DNA from: Herpomyces periplanetae
Lineage: Eukaryota > Ascomycota > Laboulbeniomycetes > Herpomycetales > Herpomycetaceae
DNA: 23,788 nucleotides
Direction of reading: 5' to 3'
NCBI GenBank assembly: GCA_009733715.1
Contig: WMKJ01000151.1
Coordinates: 1 to 23,788 of the forward strand
Positions 10,501 to 20,844 of the stretch are shown here, one piece after another. Below the pieces are notes generated by a model. It made no database searches and had not been told where the DNA came from. It saw only the letters and a list, made by a program, of their open reading frames with translations. The translations under genes were made by a program, and so were the position numbers. The number at the start of each line of letters is the position of its first letter. The first letter of the stretch is position 1.

Positions 10501-12000
10501 TTTAAACTATGATATAATATATATGAATTCATTGGACAATTTTGAAGTGTACGCTGGACAAAGGATTTATAATGGTTAAATTCCAGCAGAGTTACTATGA
10601 CTTAAAGTTAGTAAAACACTATGCACTGGAGTATGTGGAGCTAAATGGCTTTTCGTAAACAGCGATTGAGTGTTACGAACGCCTACATTATAACTACTAA
10701 AAACTAAAAAGACCTCCGTAAGTTAATATTTATTTACCTTTGAGCCCATTCTTATTCAACTAATTTAAGCTGCAATCCATTTGAAAAGAGATGCCGTGTG
10801 AATATAAAGTAATATATATTTACTGTACTAGTCATTGTTGGCTGTACGTGAGCTATTACGGTCTATTTGTGACTTGGAACCAGCGACAAAACTTATTCGT
10901 ATAGAACCAACTAACCGCACAAGTAGTAATAAAAACAAGACAAAATGGAATGTTTGTACAAGTACTCAAAAAGTAATCTATGCTTGAATTGATCCAGTTA
11001 CAGAAAGAGGGGATGAAACAAAGCACATAAATAATCGCAAAGTAAACTTGAACAGAGGGATAAAAAAAAGCTTCAGGAGGTTGAACAAAAGACGTAAGAT
11101 GAAAATCTATGGACTAGATACGTAGACAGGGATGAATCAAAGTACATATTAAAAATAAAACTAATAAACACTTCCTAGCTTAATACCGTGTGCCACGAAT
11201 CTGAATACCGAAGAAGGAAAGGGGATGCCCGGCAGATCCGGAGGGGTGCATTACTCGATGGAAAGGGCTACTCTTTAACTCAACGTCAGCTAATGCGGGT
11301 AGGTTCTTATCCGAGTTTCAAGAAAAACTTTCCTCAATTATACCCCGAAGTGATACTCCTTGAGTGGTATGCATTTTCCGTATGTGCATGATGAATTCAC
11401 AATATTGACACATTGCCCTTACGCTTGCAGTAGAGTAGAAGGGAAGGAAACGGATTTCCTTTGAGAGGAGAAAACCCAGCACAAACAAGCGAAACATTGT
11501 ATGGAAGGGATAAGAAAACAGGTAACTGAAGGGAATCTAAGTTAAATATGGGGCCTACGCAAAAAGAAGAAGAATGAGCACAAATAAATACAGGTTGAAA
11601 AATATTATACAAATAGGAAATAGTACAGGTAAGTCAAACCTAAAAGATATTCACTGTGATGAAAATACTATGGAGAGCTTAACGAATTTAAGGGGGAGAA
11701 ATAAAATTGCCAACTTGAGAAAATATTTGGCACGATTGCAAAGAACTGTCAATTGATATTTTTTTCTGCAAGCCTGGTGATAAATAAATTGTTGCGAAGG
11801 GCAAAAATACTGTTTTATATACCGTTGCATTGTCCAAATGGTCTCAAATCTTGTAGATACATACTACATGTGTCAGTACAGGTACAAGATTTGTGCGCGA
11901 TTTTAAGACTTCTCTGGATTAACAATTTTCCGTTCATGGGAAAATCAGGTGACTGTTATTAATGGTTTCACTTAATTACCCAAATGAGGAATAATTTGAT
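7534..12000. other. Gene-poor spacer, + strand A/purine-rich
   Basis: Upstream (promoter side) of the septin-like gene. About 7.6 to 11.6 kb of the + strand is visibly richer in A and G than in T and C, with many AAAG, GGAAA and GATGAA words, strongest at 9.6-11.6 kb. Short frames at 10228-10413, 11188-11391 and 11574-11756 (+) carry many Lys/Arg residues but no domain I recognise. The composition would suit a decayed retroelement read on the + strand, but I found no reverse transcriptase, integrase or zinc-knuckle motif. No promoter element could be assigned. Confidence 0.5.
11010..11155 (+). repeat. Two diverged copies of a ~26-bp purine-rich word, 120 bp apart
   Basis: The word GGATGAAACAAAGCACATA at 11011-11029 recurs as GGATGAATCAAAGTACATA at 11130-11148, with two differences, and weaker similarity extends to both sides. 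This may be a trace of an old tandem duplication with a unit of about 119 bp. It may also be convergence within a purine-rich stretch. Confidence 0.4.
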
Positions 12001-14229
12001 TTCCTCTCATCAGCCTCCAATTTTAATTTTTTGATACCGAGCCGTATTTACTGCACTTTGATACGCCTAAATTTATATATTAATGTTTAAGAACATTCGG
12101 AAATATATTGTTCCAGCTCCGTAAACTTGAATATCTCTATTAGTTATATAGTTTATTTCTGGTTAATTACACGGTGTTTTCGGGGTTGTAACTGCATACA
12201 CTACGATGTAAATTTTTCATAGAGATTCCCTATCAGGTTCTGAATGGGTTGGAGAGTCTTATTCTTTTCACTTTTAAGATTTGATATTCCAATCGAACAG
12301 AAAATGGTTCTCATGAAATGATATGGAACCGACGGTATGCAATCACTAACATGAACAAGAATCGAGGGTAATATTTGATAGAAGAGTCTGTTTGATTTTA
12401 TTTTCCTTGTCCGAGGCTCTATTGAGAAAAAGACGAGCACAGTTGGTTGCCCTACTAAACCCCGATGTTACGAGGAACTTACTCGTATCATGTATTTGCT
12501 GAGCAGATCCACAACATGATTGCCGAGTAGAATGGTAATGTGTAGCATTACGTGGAATTTTCATGTGCAGTTAACACTGATCGCGTGATGCGAGCGGAAC
12601 CTCAACTCCCCTCCGTAACGTAGTAAAATATCGCAGCGTTCATGAAGGAAAATTTTGGTAGCTTTTTAGTGAGGAGCGTATTGTAATCTGTTGGAAAAGT
12701 TTACTACAGCCTTACAGCAATTGCAGGAAGCAATGCTGTGAAATATTATGATCCAATTAAATGAGCAGGTGCAAAAATGCGCTGTTCGCACTTGCAATGA
12801 GTGTTGGAGCACCCAAGCGAATTCGTAATGATAGCAGAACATTGTTTTCGACTGTGATTTCAAACGCCAATTGTATCACCATGCCGTGATATGAAAATCC
12901 TCTGGAGCAATTTGGTAAAATATACATGTGAAGATAGCTAAGATAAATCGAACTCATATGGAGTTAACCTGGTCATCTCGTGTATTGAAGATGTCTGAGA
13001 TCCCAATGACAACTGGGATACTAGGTGACCATCGCTTTATTTTGCTCTTCTCTTTTTTATCTTCTCGTTAAACTGTCAGTAAATAGACCATTGCTTACTC
13101 TTTGTTTGTTGTGTAATTACCTTGAAGCCACATATTTTGTCCAGTCAATACTGACATTTAAATTGTTACTATGCCTGTCGGGCTGTAGCCCTGTCTATTA
13201 TGCAAATAAAATCTTACACAGTGTTTTATTTGAAGTAGTTCTAGCAACTTCCCTTGAAATCGTAACTATATTGCTGAATGTCAAGTGAACACTGACATGT
13301 CTAGTCAACGCGTGCAACACCCTACCCATTCCCAAAGCATTCCTTCTTCAACTAGCATAAAAGAAACGAACGAAATTGAGTTGATCAAATAGTCTCAGAT
13401 GTCCGAAATCTCGACTTCATAAAAACAAAACTCCTTCAACCTCAAGCTGGAAATTTTATTCTGTATGTGTCCTTTTAATACGCTCAGCACTCCTTTGATA
13501 AAGGTATTAAATTTTATCACGACTACCTCCCGGTTAAACTTCTTCCCTTTGTACATTACCCTATATTGTATCGAGTTTACCCACCCATGTAATTAGTCGT
13601 GTGGTTATCCTTATTCCTGTCTTGTTCATTGCTACATGCGCTTACTTGACGGGCGAAGGTTTAGTTGGAAACAAAGCAATTTTTTTGTGATTTCATGTGA
13701 AGTAGCTACAACTGCTTCAGATAAAACACTGTAAGATCTGCTTGACAAGGTAGAGAGGGCTACAACCCGACAAGAATAGTATCAATTCTAATATCAGCGT
13801 CGAATGGACAAAAGTTATGCTTCCAAGCTAATTACACAACAGACAAAAAGTTAGCAGTCACCGCTTTATCAAATACAAGAAGTGACCAAGTCAACTCCAC
13901 CTGAATCAGACTTATCTCGGTCATCTCAACGTGTACATTTTGTCAAGCCGCTCCTCAGAAAATACCAAATTAACATTTCCTGGAAGGTAACAACTATCAC
14001 TATAACGCCTTTTGTTGACATCATGATCCTATCCATCACATAAGGCTAGCATCGACCACTTAAGGGATACCACTTCAGGATTTAAAACAGTAGAGAGTCA
14101 GTTTGAGACTTGGGCAAGATCTTTCAGACAGGGGCTAATAGTAAGTTGAAGAGCAGCTCCTTTTGAATTATGTTATCTTCTCTCGCCTTTTCTAGCAGTA
14201 TCCATCCCCTCAGGATAAATCAATCTAGA
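12001..14229. other. Gene-poor spacer left of repeat copy B
   Basis: Mixed composition becoming T/C-rich on the + strand from about 13.0 kb. The frames at 12201-12440, 12346-12564, 12666-12863, 12757-12957 (-) and 13025-13288 (+) are short, have no family resemblance and are best read as chance. A small nested inverted repeat is listed separately. Some of this stretch could be the leftward continuation of repeat copy B, which cannot be tested because copy A meets the window edge. Confidence 0.5.
12971..13030. other. Nested inverted repeats (possible hairpin)
   Basis: The inner arms ATCCCA (13000-13005) and TGGGAT (13014-13019) flank an 8-nt loop. The outer arms GGTCA (12971-12975) and TGACC (13026-13030) surround them. 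Arms this short arise by chance in a window of this size, and no T-tract or gene end nearby supports a terminator. Confidence 0.3.
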
Positions 14230-14239
14230 ACTCTTTATA

Positions 14240-14335
14240 GTCGACTGGGAAAATGGGTGTTTTGCCCCTGCACTTCAGTTAAAGGATGCTACTGCGTGGG
14301 AAATATATAATTGAAACCTCTGTTACAGAGTAAAG
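14240..14335 (+). repeat. Left inverted-repeat arm in copy B
   Basis: Direct counterpart of 90-240 in copy A. Shared words include TTTTGCCC and the 12-mer GTTACAGAGTAA. Its own pairing with the right arm at 14565-14700 is weak. Confidence 0.35.
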
Positions 14336-14564
14336 CCTCGTTAGTAATACTCTGATATTTTATATTTTTTTACTTGTTATCGAGAGCTATGAGTCATAGC
14401 TCTATATTATGTACTTGGTATTTATCGTGTAGTTAGCACATAGATAGCTGGACCTTTGTAGTACTGGTATCACTCTCATAAAAGATGAGCAAGCATAGGA
14501 GTGTGAAGCATGATCCCCGGCATAACACTTGTATGGTCCAAGCACTCGCCACTTGGGAGCAGTT

Positions 14565-14700
14565 TGCTTTGACAATGGTTTAGTTTTATTTATGGTCGGC
14601 GAGGAAGGTTAGTTTCTCGGCAGCTTCAGGCAGAAATTTCTACTTAACACTTATCCATTTATCCAATGGTATAAAGCGGTCAGCTTCAATAACAAGATGA
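14565..14700 (-). repeat. Right inverted-repeat arm in copy B
   Basis: Its reverse complement aligns well with 90-210 over more than 100 bp, sharing the words CGCTTTATACC/TGCTTTATACC and TGAAGCTGCCG/CGAAGCTGCCG. This is the clearest inverted match in the window. It shows that the arm occurs in both orientations within one repeat family. Confidence 0.5.
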
Positions 14701-16027
14701 CCGTAACGAACTAGTGTTAGAAATGCGTAGTCTCTAAATAGCTTTTGATAGTAGTCACCGCTTGGTAGAAAGATTTAATGCCCATAAGCCCAAAGCTTGT
14801 AACTTTCCGTGCCTTTTAAAATCGTCATGAGTGAGTTTTAGATTGCCATTACTGGGTAATGCTTTCATTTTTATTGTGTTGTCACGGATTCTAAATACTT
14901 CTCATACCACTATGGTGTGCTCCGGGTATTTCAGTTAGTAATATTTAGGACAATGAAATAGCGATTATTTGTACTTCCAATATAACAAGTGCACATATGC
15001 TGTTCGCACACGCAAAGTCGTGATAGTCTTGTCTGTCGAGCTCCAGATACAGGTTGTAGTTAATGGACTCACCTCGGTGAAAACAAGATGGCTAAGGCTG
15101 GAAGTACAAAGCAAAGATGAGGGAAATATGAATTTTGCATAGTCTTCCACTCAGTAGCTTTTATATTTAAATCAATCTTAATCCACTCTATATTGAGACA
15201 TTGGGGATTAGCCTTGCTCTTCAGTTTATTTTAATTAAACATTATTGTCTTGTGTCTGGTGGACCTTGACAAAAGTGGTCTGTGGCTTGTTTGGAGGGTT
15301 ATCATCCCTTAACTCTTATAGTTGAATATGATAAACAACTTGCTTTGCAGTTGTGGCTACATTTATTTACATTATCTCGTGCTTTGTTCTACAAAGTAAA
15401 CTACCCCTAGCCGGGAGGTAAAGCATAACTATTGAATACTTTAGTACCGAGAAACATTGTTTTATAATAGTTCTGGGGCGTGTGCATGAGGCAATTGTCA
15501 TACTATAGTACATGAGCAAAGCCCTACATTTTAAGCAAACTACCAGCTGAATCTAGTGTACAAAGGCTATTTAGATAGGGGATTTTTCGTATTTGTGATT
15601 ACAAAAAACTCTACCAATTCTACTATTTAGGCTACGTGTTCCTTTTGGGATGGATTATCTAGGAATCCTTGGGGGAAGATAAGAATCCTGTGATGGACTT
15701 TGCGGATATTCACAATTACACTGTAACAGTTATCTGCATTCAAATTATGGTATTTGAGATGTTAGGTTAGTCAAAGAGCCTGTGTAGACGAATTCATTTT
15801 AGTGAAGAGCAGCTTGACGTTTGATAAGGTGACTATACGTCATTACTGTCTCAATAACTTTGCTGAATAAACAACCGAAAGTTTCTCTCTTTGACAACTA
15901 CAGTCTCGTACTGTCGACATCTGAACTCGTATTAGAGAAATTGTAGATATTTAACTTAGAAGATAACAGCCTGCGAATCTTGCTGTCAAACAACACTAAT
16001 ATTCCCTACTTTATGATGTAGGTCCGT

Positions 16028-16228
16028 TTACCTTTGTGCCAGCGGGGAAACACTTCTGCTACTAGTGTACAATTGCAATTTAAGCCCGGCTCTGGCTAGT
16101 TCAATCAAGGGCTGTCTTCCTTCGACAGAGAAAATAGGTGTAATGTTCGAATCTTGTTCACTCACTACACTACTGCAGCTCTGGGTGGCACTCCTGTGCG
16201 GGAGGTACACAGCAAAATGCCACCCAGC
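16028..16228. other. GC-richer, hairpin-rich island (possible structured RNA or old element fragment)
   Basis: About 200 bp that is clearly richer in GC than the flanks, inside the part of copy B that copy A lacks. A perfect 10-bp inverted repeat, CTGGGTGGCA (16181-16190) with TGCCACCCAG (16218-16227), encloses a second stem CTCC/GGAG (16191-16194 with 16201-16204). Upstream, CTGTC/GACAG (16112-16116 with 16124-16128) forms a 5-bp stem with a 7-nt loop, in competition with AGCCC/GGGCT (16083-16087 with 16109-16113). A weak A-box-like word at 16093-16110 and a B-box-like GTTCGAATC at 16145-16153 recall RNA polymerase III promoters, but a full tRNA fold cannot be built. No known RNA family was recognised. 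A tRNA-derived SINE remnant, a small RNA gene or a chance island are all possible. Confidence 0.3.
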
Positions 16229-18960
16229 ATTGTGAATATTTTAAAAATGCGTCAAAGTCCGGCAAAATCTGGCTGTAGTTTCACGTGATAGAATAAAGAA
16301 CCCACAGATAACATTGCCGCTAACTTTGTAGCCTTTCCGTTAAATTACATAATTTCAATATCATAAGAGTAAAATTTACAAAGTGTACCACGTGAATTCG
16401 CATCTAGCTCTTTATCCCTGCAAACAGGGTGGACATTCGGCCAATTTATATGTTGTCACGATCGCCGGTGTCGTAGTTATGTATATTAGCAGTTATGCAA
16501 TTGTGGACTGACGGCATCATTATACAATGGAAAAAACACATTTTGTATTCTTTAAAGCCTAGGCACGTTGGATAGTGAATATTAATGTCTATCCACACAA
16601 ATAACTGAAAATTTATAATTCCAGTTTATAACCGAATAGGTATATCAATTGGGATCTCGAGGATGTATTTCCAAATTTCGCTATCGTCAATAATCATGAA
16701 AAATAAGCCCATAAAATATAAGATAACTGTTTATTCCAGAAAATTGTATTCACTAGCATCATTTATTGAAGGCGTAAGACTTTGGTCCCATGAAAAGTTG
16801 TACGAAACCATTTATACACTAATAAAGCTATTGTATTATTGAGCAAAATTTCCGGATAACGCGTTGCCGGACTATACATGTTTAAAGTTAAAATAAGGAA
16901 TATCGAGCTTAAAAGTTAGGAGATTCATACGAAGGCTTGAAATCTTGCTTCAATGCGTAGCATCACACGATAGTTTGACGTAGGGCTGCAAATGCATGCA
17001 GAAATAATTAGTCAGGTGATCTTCTAACTAAAACTGCAACACTAATGAAGTTTATGTGTATTGGCTAATGACGAACTTATCATTTCCCGTCATACTCACA
17101 TAGTGGTAAATTGACCATGTAAGTATTGTCTTTCGTGAAAGTGCTGCAGGAAAAAAATTTTAAGAGGCTAGAACGCTTGCCGTTTAGCCTGTTCATTATG
17201 TTAGAATAGTACTATAGAATATTAATTTGTGTGGAACTTATTTACAAATCACGGGGCCTCATATCGGTTCATCCTTGTAAATATCTCAACACTTAGACTG
17301 CATGGCTTCATTGCTCAGAATCTGTTGCTTCAATATTTCAACGTCGCGGTCGTACACTAAGTTTCCTGTGGAATTTTGAGTTTTAACTAACATTAGTTTC
17401 CAAGCGCCTGGTGCCCTACTTAGAAATAGCTGCTTTTTGAAGATAGTTCCCGCCAAGTCGATGTTATTAATCTGTTACAACGCTGGGAAAGAAGGTAAAA
17501 GTACGAATACATGATCCACCTGCGACTCTTGTCCATTTAATGAATGGCATCATGATTATAAGATTTCACAGATTAATTCTCAGCTCCTATATGTGTTTTC
17601 TTCTTATTTCCCCGTCTGTTATTGTTTGGGTTATTAACACACGCGTCAATATTGAGAGTCATAATTGTCTGCCGTTCTACGTGTTTGCAAATATTGCATC
17701 TCGCATTTTAACGAGAAATTTTTGACGCCGCTCTCCTGTACATTTATTTAAGTAGTGGATTTAATTATATATTCCGCTCACCTGTAAACTTAATTAAGCG
17801 CAGTTGTGATGCATTGGAGTTTAGCTCAGCACCAATCATAGCGGCTACAGTGAATACTGGTCTTACCCAGTAGTTTACCTCAGACACTTATAACTGCGTT
17901 GCTGTGCGCGCATCCTCTGACAGCTTCCATTGATATGATTTTGTTAAACCAACTATGCTCAACAGTTATCCTGTTAATACACCTAAACGTGTTTAATTAT
18001 TCTTCCAGTGTTTTCATCCGACATTACTAGTCCGACGATTATGACCTTAGAGTTTTCATCACTTAATTTTTCGGTGCGATTAGTCTCTTGTGGGGAGGAC
18101 CATTAATGTTCGGGTTCATGCCTTGAATAATTCATTTCCTACAAATTACTTTTTGTGAATGAACTCTACATGGAATTACTAACAAATAATTTACGAATAT
18201 TCATTTTAGCGCAACTATGGCTACTACCCCTTCCATGTTATGAATTGGTTTACTAAACTAATCTTGTATTGTGGCCGCCTGTAATTGTAGTTTAATTTCG
18301 TGTAGTTAACTTGCCAATAAATACTGCTTGAGTCGCGTTATGAATTAAAAGGTACCTGGAGTTTTGGAAGGCTCAACTACTTGAAGACTTCGTACGCGTT
18401 ACATAGAACTTTTCCTTGAACAAGCAAACATTCATTGTTTCTGTCTCAACTTCTCCACCTTATTCTTAAGAAATAAAACTGGAATATTGGTTTCTTGTCA
18501 ATGTATCGTTGTAGTAGACGCATAATTGCGTGTTATGTTTCCAATATGTATTACTTTGGCATTATTGCATTCAATGCCCATGTTTGTCCACGCTACTTGG
18601 GTAATCCAATAAAAACTCTATCATAACAGTAGTTTAGATTTTCCCGCAGATTCGTGTAGGTGCATTAATAAATAGAGAAAAATGTAATCTTTGAAGGAAG
18701 CAAACTAGGCCACAAAAGCTCATTACCTCCAGCTTCAGAACCCTCTACTCTATGCGTGGGTAAGTTGCCACACATGATATCTCTTTATACTTTGTACAAT
18801 TATTTGAATTATTGCATGTTACATATCACTTGCAACTAGTCTTTCTGCTATTGCAATAGTTCTTAGGAAATAAATGTATTACATTGCTTCCATTTGTTTT
18901 CCTTGTTTATACTGAATATTTGGTAACCTACCTTGTTCTTATGTCCTGTAACCTGCCCAG

Positions 18961-20796
18961 TGGCTGTGTAACCTTCAACAATGAACTTGCTCGTAACGGT
19001 TGTTTCTTTCCATGTAGTTTTCGAGCACGACATGCATGTTAAATTAGGTGATCTGAACATGATCATAATCCAAATTTTCTTACATTGGTATCTAGTATCA
19101 TGATCATATTCCAGTTTTGCGCTTTAACGGTTTACTCTAGGTTCCTGTCATCGTGATGTTATAACTGACAGGCAGTACCAGACGTTTCTCCGTGGCAATA
19201 AAATCTTTTAATTATACAACGCGACGCGGCATCCATGTCTCCTGTTCTGTGACGCAACAATGCATCACTGTCGCATCGCACTTAGATATTCAATTTAGAC
19301 TCATGGCATACTTGCCAACTGCGATTAGCTTTCCGTCCTCACAACACTTTCAGTTAATCTCCCTCCTTTGGAGACTGACGCTCACATTCGGTTTGTGCAT
19401 TGAGCTCTACATTATCTAAAACCTGCTAGTTGTGGGAGATTAAGTTAATGAATTATTTACATATAAACTACGTGTTTAACGAACGGTTGTGGCAGCATCG
19501 TTGTCATGAGCTCTGCTCACATAATCAAATTTTTATAGCGGCTCTACAAGCACGTAATTTTATTTGATAGAGTACTCATTAAGCTTTTATGCGTCTTGTG
19601 TTCGAGAAAATAAAAAACCTGTACGTGTCATGTTTAGATATTAAGGTGGTTATCTTTCAAACTTTAGTATCTCCCAGCAAGAAATATACTTAATCTTTCG
19701 GGTGTTTCTTTATGCTTGATTCCACCCTACCTGTCTGGTGTTTTGTGAGAATGTTATGCTATTCGATTTTCATTTGCTATACTTATTGCTCATACTAAAG
19801 TCTCCCCTAAATTCGCATATAGAGTCATTTGTAAGTCCAATTTGTAACCCCGGAACTCCGCTCCGTTTCTCGTCTGTAGCATATTTCTGTTTAGAATGAT
19901 GTTGAAAGAAATTCGATACGGTAGTCACTAAACAGGGGAGTCTTTAGAATTACTCACAATGTACCTGCATTCACTCAGGATTTGAACAGTTATGTATTTG
20001 GAAAAATACAAGAAACATGTTAACAAAATTGAGATATTAGATTAATTGCTGCTCAGTTAGCGTTATGAGATGTTACATTCTTGAAACGAACCTAATTTAA
20101 CATGGTTATTGTGAAGCAGCGGTAAGATTATCCCGCCCGAATTTATTCGGATATGGTCTATTTAAACTGTTTAAAAGCTTTCACACTTAGTTTTAACAAA
20201 GTGAAACGTTTGCATCTTGGTTGAATAGATATTTTTTTCCCATATTAATTACCGGAGAACTAACCTCAAGGTGTAACTATCGACCCCTACTGTTTTAAAC
20301 TCATTTAAGTTTAGAGATTAGCTTCCATTATTATATAATTGCAAAATTATAATTTTTTACCAATTTTTTTAAAGTGAGTGCTATATAACTTTGTACATAT
20401 GATTGAGTATCTACGTACTTTCCTCCTGTTTTCGCTTGCACTGCGCTAAGTTAATATAAACAGTCATTAATACAGTACTTAACTGTGACTTTCAATCGAC
20501 CAATTTGTTAAGCTGTCGTACAATACAATATTCTGTGTCAAGATCGAGAAGTTGCAAACTATAATGTTAATACTTGGGCTCACGAAATACTAATGCCAAT
20601 CAATAATCAATCCTTTCATACACAACTGGTTACCCTCGGCTGGTTATACGTAATTCTTAGGGCTAGTAAGCGCAATTATCGTACTAGTACATTTCTAATG
20701 AGTATGTACTCATGAAATAAAATCAATCCATCATTCGGAAATTTGTTTTCAGGACTGAACCCGCAATCTTTCTTTACATTATTCACTATTATTCTA
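18961..20796. other. Spacer upstream of the RasGEF gene
   Basis: T-rich on the + strand, without a supportable gene. The frames at 19192-19419 (+) and 18863-19066 (-, overlapping copy B) show no family features. The right end must contain the 5' flank and untranslated leader of the RasGEF gene. TATA-like AT runs such as those at 20330-20360 are too common here to single out. Confidence 0.5.
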
Positions 20797-20844
20797 ATGA
20801 TTAATTTCAAATATTCATATCCTAGCCATGCAAAGAAAGCTTGT

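Larger units (their letters stand above)
14230..18960 (+). repeat. Copy B of the long diverged repeat, with ~1.2-1.4 kb extra sequence
   Basis: Directly oriented, collinear similarity to 90-3650. The offset between the copies is about 14.1-14.25 kb up to roughly 15.6 kb and about 15.2-15.4 kb from roughly 17.0 kb on. Copy B therefore contains about 1.2 kb that copy A lacks, somewhere in 15.6-17.0 kb. Strong blocks include 14835-14900, 14985-15040, 15370-15405, 18100-18190 and 18380-18430. No surviving coding region is visible. As with copy A, it may be an old mobile-element fossil or half of an ancient segmental duplication. The extra sequence may be an insertion in B or a loss in A. Confidence 0.6.

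Noticed and set aside
11188-11612. Overlapping short frames on both strands (67 and 71 codons)
   Set aside because: They encode Lys/Arg-rich or hydrophobic peptides without a recognisable domain. The length is expected by chance in a locally GC-richer patch.
7600-12000. A third, inverted copy of the A/B repeat, suggested by the opposite strand composition
   Set aside because: I compared the reverse complement of 10.4-11.0 kb and of about 11.2-11.6 kb, plus several signature words, with copies A and B. I found no alignment longer than short chance matches.
16083-16170. tRNA-like arrangement (A-box-like word, 5-bp stem with 7-nt loop, GTTCGAATC)
   Set aside because: The D arm would need a loop of about 16 nt, the T stem does not pair, loop position 37 is a pyrimidine and no acceptor stem can be formed. 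It is kept only as part of the structured island.
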